Shown: positions 57,998-64,000 of the stretch, piece after piece
How the letters are laid out: every line of letters begins with the position of its first letter
Position numbering within the stretch: position 1 is the stretch's first letter
Source of the DNA: Jaenimonas drosophilae
Taxonomy: Eukaryota > Euglenozoa > Kinetoplastea > Trypanosomatida > Trypanosomatidae
Assembly: GCA_030849065.1 (NCBI GenBank)
Contig: JASAON010001588.1
Span: 1-64,000, forward strand
Length of the DNA: 64,000 nt
Direction of reading: 5' to 3'
The notes under the pieces: generated by a model
What the model saw: only the letters and a program-made list of their open reading frames with translations
Told to the model about the DNA's origin: nothing
The model's database searches: none
Program-made: the position numbers and the translations under genes

Positions 57998-58426
57998 ATG
58001 TTCTTTTGCCCTTTCTGCGGCACACTGTTGCTTCTGCAGCCACACACACCGTGCAATCGCTTCTTTTGCTCCACATGCCACTACGTGCAGGCAGCGCTAG
58101 ATCAACACCCCACCTCCATGGGTGGGTTGCTTACCATCACCCACTCATTTCGAGCCTTCAACAAGGTCGGCGTGGATGAGGGCGAGCCGACAGCAGCCAA
58201 AACCGAAGAAGAAGGAGGTCCATCAACCTCACCAAAGGGACAGTCCACAGCAGATGCTCCACAGATGGGTGGGCAAATCATCACCATCTCCCATTGCCTG
58301 AACGAAGAAAACTCGTGTAGCAGCCGCAAGGCGTACTACGTGCAGACGCAGATGCGTTCCGCAGATGAGCCACCGACAACTTTTTACAAGTGCGCGGAAT
58401 GCGGCTTTCAGTGGAGGCAAGACTAG
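57998..58426 (+). CDS. RPC10: RNA polymerase III subunit RPC10 (C11), TFIIS-like
   Basis: The 142-residue protein has an N-terminal zinc ribbon with C4/C7 and C24/C27 (MFFCPFCG, FFCSTCHYV) and a C-terminal TFIIS-type ribbon. The latter carries the hallmark Q-x-R-S-A-D-E-P as MRSADEPPTTFYKC, with acidic residues D123 and E124 that stimulate transcript cleavage by Pol III, and C132/C135. The first Cys pair of that ribbon is not CxxC: only C100 and C107 (spacing 6) are available. A linker of about 50 residues rich in Glu, Gly and Thr replaces the usual short one, making the protein longer than human POLR3K (108). Role: RNA cleavage, termination and reinitiation by Pol III. The first in-frame ATG after the acceptor is 57998. 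Confidence 0.9.
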   Translation: MFFCPFCGTLLLLQPHTPCNRFFCSTCHYVQAALDQHPTSMGGLLTITHSFRAFNKVGVDEGEPTAAKTEEEGGPSTSPKGQSTADAPQMGGQIITISHCLNEENSCSSRKAYYVQTQMRSADEPPTTFYKCAECGFQWRQD

Positions 58427-58739
58427 TGCCATGGACGAATGCCTGTCTTGGTGTTTGCACCACCAACCAATCTCCGTTACGTAAGAGGTGCCCACATCTG
58501 TGTGTTGTTGTGTGTGCGGCATGAACGATTAACGCGATGCGGATTAACAACGCCTCGCCACCTCCAGCACATTGGATGCCATGCTGTTGATGCTAGCACA
58601 TGCATGCAAATCACAGCCACTTCAAGGTGATATCTCCCACTTCATCTCTTTTTTTTTTTCTTGTGCTTGCTACGTCAGCTTATGCAATGAGAGGCACACA
58701 TGACAAGTTGTGAAGCGATCAATTCGAACAGTGCTGAAC
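58427..58739. other. Intergenic region and leader of the VPS39-like gene
   Basis: The tract 58634-58670 and AG at 58677-58678 form the acceptor. Three ATGs lie between it and the gene start: at 58682 (ATG CAA TGA), 58687 (8 codons) and 58700 (out of frame, overlapping the gene start). Confidence 0.55.
58634..58678 (+). promoter_or_regulatory. Trans-splice acceptor for the VPS39-like gene
   Basis: The tract TCTCTTTTTTTTTTTC and neighbouring pyrimidines lead to AG at 58677-58678. A later AG at 58730-58731, with no good tract before it, would exclude the upstream ATGs. Confidence 0.55.
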
Positions 58740-61586
58740 ATGACGAGCTCATGGATATCGGCCACACAGGTGGTGGATCATGACTTCGACTGTTGGGGGA
58801 GCATCACCTGCATGGATGCTCATCACCCATGGGTCTACGTTGGAACAAGTAGAGGTGTGGTGGTGGCGTATTTCATTGAGAGCGGCGAACCCTCCTCTGA
58901 TGCGCAAGGTTTATGGCAAGAGCAGCCAAATTTCTGCCCCATTGGAGAATCATCACGAAGTGATCCAGGCAGTCGTGTCATGCACACAGCCCAGTTGTCT
59001 GGCAATGAAGAGACCCCCGTTTTGTGGATGAAGCTGCATGCATCTGGAAAGCTCCTCTTTGTACGTGATGGCCTTCGTCGTTTGCTCGTGTGGAACATCG
59101 AAAGTCATGTGTGGGTTGTGCAGGCAAGCGTGGCTTCCTTCTTTGTGGACCTCTGCGACGTTCACACAACCCACCTACATCGACATCAAGGGTGGCTCCA
59201 GAGACAGGGGCCAACGTTCACCGTAGAAGTGGACGCATGTTGCTTGTGCACTGTGGAAAATGTGAGGGCCGCCCGCGATGCCCAACGCGTTGAGGGAATC
59301 CCGAGCAAAGTAGGGCAACACTGCATTCTGCGTGTGGTTGACTTCTGTTGCGGACAACAGAGGCTGCGAGAGCTTCAGGTGATGGCGCTACGTGACGCTG
59401 GTCATGCAGAGACCATTGCGTTCAGCGGCCTTCACGTGATCATCGCATCAGCATGGAGCTACCGTGCCATCTCCCTGCTGGATGGATCTGTGAAGGTACT
59501 GATGCGGCTAGATTCAGAGCCACCGCTTATGGCGGTTGGTGGCCGGGGAGAAGTCTTCTTTCGACGTGGGCTGGCCATCTATGCGACGGAGGTGCACTCG
59601 TCCTCTGACACCATCGAGGTGGGAGCACCCCTTCAAGTGGACGAGCCGCCACGCATGATGATGGCGCGATTCCCTTTTGTGTGCGCATTTTCTAATGATG
59701 GCTGCTGCTGCTACTCACTGCTGGCGCAGGAGGATGATGAGGGCGTGGTAGAGCGTCTGCCGCTTTTGGATTGCATTTTTGGTATGGCACAGCCACGCAG
59801 CAACATTCTCTACGCAGCAACGACCAAGTCGGTGACGATGATCGTGATACCACAACTTCGCCATCAGCTGCGAGCGTTGGTGGAGGGGGATCGAGTAGAG
59901 GAAGCTTTCCATCTGCTCAGCGTACGGAGGCAAGGCAGCTCCGAGGACTTTTCTGAGCTGGAGCGGCAGCTCCATCTTCTCTGTGGCTTCGCTCATTTAT
60001 CGCATCAACGACCTCGTGACGCGATGCAGCACTTTGGTGATTGGCTGGATCCACGCGACCTGATCAAACTGCTTCCCCATTGCATCTCAGACCTCACAGT
60101 CCCACCCTCATCCTCCCTGCTACAACTAGTACGAAGACCCAGGTGTGGTTACACTACCCGTGTTGGCACAGTTGATGTGAAGGCAACTGCGTCTAGGGAG
60201 AGTACTCTAGCGTCGTCGCGGTCGTCGTCCTCAGATGCGGGTTTCTGGCATGACTCCCGTTCCTCTGCCGCTGGTGAGATGTGGGGGATTTTATCTTCTA
60301 GCCATTTGGTGGAGACTTGGGGTCGTTGCTTTCAGCAACTTCCTGTGGCCACCAGTGCCCAGGATGGTGGGGCGAAGGAAAACATGGAGCCGTGCCGAGA
60401 AGTTCCTCATGTTGGCCCTCTGAATCTTTCCAGCTACCTCGAACGATGCTGGGTAGAGCTTAAGAACGAAGTGCTGCACTACTTCCGTGCACGCCTCGAC
60501 GTCCTCACTCTACCCATCGCGTATGCTCGGTGCATGGAGTATGCTCTGCTTCATCTCCACCTCGAGCGTGGCGACCATCGCAGTGCGTACCACCTCATTT
60601 CACACTGCCGCGAATTGTGCGTTAGTGACGTGTACGACCTCCTCTCTTCCATCGATGAACGTCGTCTTCTTGCCATTCTTCTCTTTCGCCACGGGTACGG
60701 GGAAGAGGCACGAGAGGTGATGGATGTGCATCTGTCACTCAGCCAACGTTTGGGCTTGTCGAAACATCCGCGTAGAAGCAATGAGGAATCTGAACCCCAT
60801 CGTTCACGTGATGATGACATGGAGAAGGACCCCGCGGTTCTTGAGAGGCACCGCTTGTGGAGTAGGCAGACGCACTCCGACACGTCTCATTGGTTGCACG
60901 TGAAGGGCAACACTCCTCCGACAGGCATCACTGGTCATGCGTTGTGGCGTCTTTCACCACGACTTCGTGCTCGCGTAGCGCGGTGTTTGAAAATGGCTGA
61001 TGACTCGGTGGAGGCCCCATCTTCTCAGGTACTGGCCAACATGTACAATAAGGCTACTGATGAGGATCTTCACGACGCCACCATGCACGTGATGACCTAC
61101 AAACCCTTGGGAGGATCAAGAAATGAACCCACAACCTTCTTCACCTTCTTGGGGGCGTCTGCGTGCGAACTGGCGAGTGAGGCCACGCCGTTACCGTCGT
61201 TGCTCTCGGAGTTATCCTACCTCATTCTCGATCACATGAACCTCCCCGCAGCAGCTCAGCTGCTAGAGGAGCGACCACAAGAAGTGTTCTTCCGCGACGA
61301 AGAAGGGGCCACCGTCCTTCATCACCTCGCCAGCGTGGTAGCAAGACTGCCCAAACACCAAAGTAATGAGTCGACCTCAACCGCCATGCACCAGCTACTC
61401 CTTGCTGTCCTACAAAGGCTTATACATGCCGGAGCACCTCTCCATCACATCACGGTTCACGGATTGAGTGTGTTCGATGCCGGAAGCGTGGTAACCGGCG
61501 AGGAGGGTCTTCACTGGTGGGTGTCAGCAGTTCTTACCTGCGCAGATCTTCAGTCGTGCTCTACACTGTTGGCGCCATCCAGGTAG
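58740..61586 (+). CDS. VPS39/TRAP1-like HOPS-CORVET subunit with ankyrin-like tail
   Basis: The 948-residue protein has an N-terminal CNH-like propeller (SITCMDAHHPWVYVGTSRGV at about 20-40, onward to about 370). A helical solenoid starts HQLRALVEGDRVEEAFHLLS and contains FAHLSHQRPRDAMQHFGDW and WLDPRDLIKLLPH, the pattern of VPS39/VAM6 and its paralogue VPS3/TGFBRAP1. These subunits tether late endosomes and lysosomes through Rab7 or Rab5. The last roughly 110 residues read like two ankyrin repeats (EGATVLHHLASVVARL; RLIHAGAPLHHITVHGLSVF), which are not usual for the family, and the C-terminal zinc finger of some HOPS subunits is missing. VPS39 and VPS3 cannot be separated by eye. The longer frame begins with GTG at 58710. 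Confidence 0.65.
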   Translation: MTSSWISATQVVDHDFDCWGSITCMDAHHPWVYVGTSRGVVVAYFIESGEPSSDAQGLWQEQPNFCPIGESSRSDPGSRVMHTAQLSGNEETPVLWMKLHASGKLLFVRDGLRRLLVWNIESHVWVVQASVASFFVDLCDVHTTHLHRHQGWLQRQGPTFTVEVDACCLCTVENVRAARDAQRVEGIPSKVGQHCILRVVDFCCGQQRLRELQVMALRDAGHAETIAFSGLHVIIASAWSYRAISLLDGSVKVLMRLDSEPPLMAVGGRGEVFFRRGLAIYATEVHSSSDTIEVGAPLQVDEPPRMMMARFPFVCAFSNDGCCCYSLLAQEDDEGVVERLPLLDCIFGMAQPRSNILYAATTKSVTMIVIPQLRHQLRALVEGDRVEEAFHLLSVRRQGSSEDFSELERQLHLLCGFAHLSHQRPRDAMQHFGDWLDPRDLIKLLPHCISDLTVPPSSSLLQLVRRPRCGYTTRVGTVDVKATASRESTLASSRSSSSDAGFWHDSRSSAAGEMWGILSSSHLVETWGRCFQQLPVATSAQDGGAKENMEPCREVPHVGPLNLSSYLERCWVELKNEVLHYFRARLDVLTLPIAYARCMEYALLHLHLERGDHRSAYHLISHCRELCVSDVYDLLSSIDERRLLAILLFRHGYGEEAREVMDVHLSLSQRLGLSKHPRRSNEESEPHRSRDDDMEKDPAVLERHRLWSRQTHSDTSHWLHVKGNTPPTGITGHALWRLSPRLRARVARCLKMADDSVEAPSSQVLANMYNKATDEDLHDATMHVMTYKPLGGSRNEPTTFFTFLGASACELASEATPLPSLLSELSYLILDHMNLPAAAQLLEERPQEVFFRDEEGATVLHHLASVVARLPKHQSNESTSTAMHQLLLAVLQRLIHAGAPLHHITVHGLSVFDAGSVVTGEEGLHWWVSAVLTCADLQSCSTLLAPSR

Positions 61587-61729
61587 AGGTCTTCTCTACG
61601 ACACCCAAGAACCTCATACTGCGTACATGGATCACTCATCATTTTTCCAGAAAAAATGGTTATTATTTCTCGTATTATGTGGTCATCTTCATTTTCCTCT
61701 ACATCTATCTTGTTGTTGGCCAATCATCA

Positions 61730-61760
61730 TTAGTTTCTTATTCATTTCAAAGTTGTTCAG
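61730..61760 (+). promoter_or_regulatory. Trans-splice acceptor for NAP1
   Basis: The tract TTAGTTTCTTATTCATTTC is followed by AG at 61751-61752 and again at 61759-61760. The leader is 14-22 nt. The VPS39-like stop is only 188 nt from the NAP1 start, so the processing sites of both mRNAs are packed closely. Confidence 0.55.
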
Positions 61761-61774
61761 CAACCCCAATAAGG

Positions 61775-62707
61775 ATGCCACCGAAGCGTGCCGAAGTTGA
61801 GAGCTCCGATGACGATGACTTCGATCCCACCACCAATGGACCGATGCAGAAGTACTTCGATCCCAACTACTCTGCCAACTTCATGAACAAGCTCCCCGAA
61901 AAGATCCGTCAGCGCGCTGAGGTGCTGCTTAACTACCACGCCAAGTACACTGAGCTCCAGCATGAGATGGAGCAGAAGGAGATGGCCCTCCGGAAGAAGT
62001 ACGATGAGCTCTACAAGCCCCTCTACCAGCGCAGGAAGGAGATCATCACCGGTACCGGTGCCCCGGTAACCGACGAGGAGGTGGCCGCCGGCTTTCCCGA
62101 GGAGCACGCCAACCAGGTGGACATCTCCGCCAAGGAGGATGGCGCGACCTCTGGTCTCCCCAACTTTTGGCTGAAGGTCCTGCAGCATCATGTGGTGCTT
62201 AACTCCATGATCCAGGAGTACGATGAGGATGTGCTTGAGCACCTCATTGACATCTCCTCCCATGTGGTGGATGGTGACTACGGTAGCTTCGATGTGGTCT
62301 TTACATTCTCCCCGAACGACTTCCTCGAAACCACGGAGATCACGATGACGGTGAAGGTGGATGCGGAAAGTACGAAGATTGTTCGTAGCCCCTTCACGTG
62401 GAAGAACGACATCACGACGCACACCGTGACGACCAAGCGCAAGAACAAGCGCACCGGCAAGGTGGAGACGGTAACTGCCAAGAAGTCTCGCCCTTCCTTC
62501 TTCTCCCTCTTTGTTGAGGCTGACGAGGATTCGGATGAAGAAGACGGTGATGACGAAGAGGACAACATCTCACTCCTGCAGCTACTTCACAACCGCATTG
62601 TTCCCTGCGCTGTCAACTACTACACTGGTGAGGCACCCGATGGGACCAGTGATTTGGATGATGATGATGAAGAGGATGATGAGGAGGATGATGAGGATTA
62701 CGAGTAA
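61775..62707 (+). CDS. NAP1: Nucleosome assembly protein 1
   Basis: The 310-residue protein starts MPPKRAEVESSDDDDFDPTT. The NAP fold follows with a long dimerisation helix (ELQHEMEQKEMALRKKYDEL then YKPLYQRRKEII, the family signature). Later come NFWLKVLQHH, TFSPNDFLE, TKRKNKRTGKVETV and the SFFSLF line, and the C-terminus is a long Asp/Glu run. NAP1 chaperones H2A-H2B and carries them to the nucleus. Length and all core motifs fit the family. Codon choice is strongly biased, as in RPS13. A longer frame opens at a GTG at 61517 inside the previous gene and is not used; 61775 follows the acceptor directly. Confidence 0.94.
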   Translation: MPPKRAEVESSDDDDFDPTTNGPMQKYFDPNYSANFMNKLPEKIRQRAEVLLNYHAKYTELQHEMEQKEMALRKKYDELYKPLYQRRKEIITGTGAPVTDEEVAAGFPEEHANQVDISAKEDGATSGLPNFWLKVLQHHVVLNSMIQEYDEDVLEHLIDISSHVVDGDYGSFDVVFTFSPNDFLETTEITMTVKVDAESTKIVRSPFTWKNDITTHTVTTKRKNKRTGKVETVTAKKSRPSFFSLFVEADEDSDEEDGDDEEDNISLLQLLHNRIVPCAVNYYTGEAPDGTSDLDDDDEEDDEEDDEDYE

Positions 62708-63692
62708 AGTGGGGCACGACCTTCGTGATGGATGCAACACCTCCAGACCAACCTGAGGCTCCCTTGTGTTCTCCTTCGTCTTTGTGGGGTGGTGCTGAGA
62801 CCGTTGCTCAATCCCCCCTCCCCGTTGGTGCGTGTGCGTGGTCGGGGTGTGTGCGTACTTACACCTCCATTGAATCGTCGCTTTCATCAACACTTTGGAC
62901 CTGAGGATGCTCGTTGCGACTTTCCACGTTTTGCGGCTGCATGTGTGGTGGCATCTTCGACTCAGCACAACAGAATAAAAGAAGATGAACGCATCAAGCA
63001 TATGTTTCTTCTTGGTATACGGTTGTTGATGGTTCACGGAGTGGGTCATGAAGTCTGGGGGTATGTTGTGGGTCTTGAGAGGAGGCCCAAACACACTTGC
63101 ACACACATATGTGTGCTATATATAAGAAAGAAGAAGAAAAAATGGAGCTTTGTTGTTTAAGTAAGGTCACCTCCCTTCTTTATTTTTCTGTACCTTGTGG
63201 ACACATACTGACACGGACGAAATTGTGTGTGAATACGTATCCGAGTACGTCACCCTCTGCTCCATCGTTGTGCTGATCCGACGCTTGAGGAGATGTGCGA
63301 GATGGAGGGGGGGGGGTTCTTCCTCAAGGCGTGCGACGAGAGATGACAGAGGAAGGGATCGATCATCGCGAAACAAGGCGGTGTGAAGGTAACCCAGAAA
63401 GTTGGCTGTTCTCTGTCACACAATGCGATGTAGTAGACCTCATTGGAATTGTGCTGCTCACTGCACCTCTCACCGTCCTCTTCTTCTTTTCCATGCATCA
63501 TCATTGTGCTTCCTCTTGTGTAGGTCTTCATGGGTACTCCAGCCTGAGGCGAGCTAGGGCGCATCGTACCGACCTCTCACACGCAACACAGCAACATTGC
63601 AGCAACTAGTAACATCAAGTTGATATACATCGTTTTTTATAGTTTCCATCGACTACTTCTTCTTCACCCACCTCCCGTACAGCAACAACCAA
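62708..63692. other. 985-bp intergenic region before the last gene
   Basis: No gene is supported. G run at 63307-63316 and a purine tract at 63126-63141 are the only notable features. The acceptor for the next gene is at 63651-63682. Confidence 0.5.
63651..63682 (+). promoter_or_regulatory. Trans-splice acceptor for the last gene
   Basis: The pyrimidine-rich tract from ACTACTTCTTTCTTCACCCA ends in TACAG with AG at 63681-63682, 10 nt before the ATG. Confidence 0.65.
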
Positions 63693-64000
63693 ATGTCGTC
63701 GACCGCAGCAGCAGCAGCTGGGGACTACCCCTCGGCCAACGACTACGCCCTCCTCATGGGCCGTTTCAAGCTGCTTAACTTGGTGCAACGTGTGGCTCAT
63801 CGGGATGTGCTCGACATGATCGAAACCGTAGGACTTGAGGCGCTCACGTACAAGGGAGCTGTGCAACGATGGCTACAAGGATCATCTTCCATTCATCAAC
63901 AAGAAACGACGCGCACAAGCCGCCGTAGAAGTGGCTATAGCACCCATGATCGTGATGGTCTAGGCCGGCAGGGAGCAGGCCGTAGGGGTGAGGAAGCCAG
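63693..64000 (+). CDS. Unrecognised protein, 5' part only (cut by window end)
   Basis: An ATG ten bases after a good acceptor opens a frame with no stop for 102 codons up to the window edge. The product begins MSSTAAAAAGDYPSANDYAL, continues with a short helical segment (MGRFKLLNLVQRVAHRDVLD) and then turns Arg/Ser/Gly-rich. No family can be named from this fragment. It counts as a gene because of the signal, the open frame and codon use like its neighbours. Confidence 0.65.
   Translation, partial: MSSTAAAAAGDYPSANDYALLMGRFKLLNLVQRVAHRDVLDMIETVGLEALTYKGAVQRWLQGSSSIHQQETTRTSRRRSGYSTHDRDGLGRQGAGRRGEEA

Noticed and set aside
61517..61774. Upstream extension of NAP1 from a GTG
   Set aside because: It overlaps the end of the VPS39-like gene, lies before the acceptor and is not part of the NAP family.
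1..64000. Search for transposons, spliced-leader RNA copies, rRNA and CRISPR arrays
   Set aside because: No reverse transcriptase, transposase, direct-repeat array or rRNA-like stretch was recognised on either strand; minus-strand open frames are shadows of the forward genes.

Overview
The window is nuclear DNA from a kinetoplastid, most likely a trypanosomatid. Evidence: 23 protein genes (22 complete, one cut by the right edge) all lie on the + strand with no intron; each is preceded by a pyrimidine tract and AG, the arrangement used for spliced-leader trans-splicing of polycistronic transcripts; and the products include lineage-typical proteins (U-box/CCCH regulators, a VHS-kinesin-14, a PIF1-type protein, a full flagellar set). 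Stop codons are standard and base composition is moderate. The species cannot be named from the sequence. The neighbourhood of a C-terminal-motor kinesin, a ZC3H39/ZC3H40-like pair and IFT genes recalls part of Trypanosoma brucei chromosome 10, but that is recollection and was not checked.

Layout. 1-770: gene-free, with long G and C runs, possibly near a transcription start region. 771-11231: a mitochondrial LYR protein, a nucleolar GNL3-type pseudo-GTPase, the ciliary-tip protein CEP104 and a VHS-GAT-kinesin-14 fusion. 12696-24922: RNA and DNA transactions: a zinc-finger low-complexity protein behind a 1.2-kb ATG-free leader, an eroded PIF1-like helicase, and two tandem U-box/CCCH proteins. 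25595-36185: a GDT1 cation transporter, IFT52, IFT80, a calcyphosin-like EF-hand protein and mitochondrial lipoyl synthase. 37584-46700: two tandem paralogous Ser-rich disordered proteins of about 1,070 residues separated by 2.7 kb. 48741-54854: a 2,037-residue WD40/Sfi1-like/PDZ protein. 55226-62707: a compact run of housekeeping genes (RPS13, SEC22, UMP1/POMP, Pol III subunit RPC10, a VPS39-like tether, NAP1). 63693-64000: the start of an unrecognised gene.

Working together: the genes share transcription rather than one pathway, as is normal here. Even so, five or so (CEP104, IFT52, IFT80, the calcyphosin-like protein, possibly the WD40/Sfi1/PDZ giant) belong to the flagellum or its base. 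SEC22, the VPS39-like protein and the VHS-kinesin belong to membrane traffic. Start codons were set at the first in-frame ATG after the predicted splice acceptor; in several genes this is downstream of the longest open frame.

No tRNA, rRNA, CRISPR array or mobile element could be supported. The most unusual items are the ATG-free leaders, the eroded enzymes (GNL3-like, PIF1-like), the VHS-GAT-kinesin fusion, the tandem Ser-rich pair with its shared motif, a perfect 16-bp hairpin in an apparent 3' UTR, and the hairpin plus two-codon upstream ORF before RPC10.
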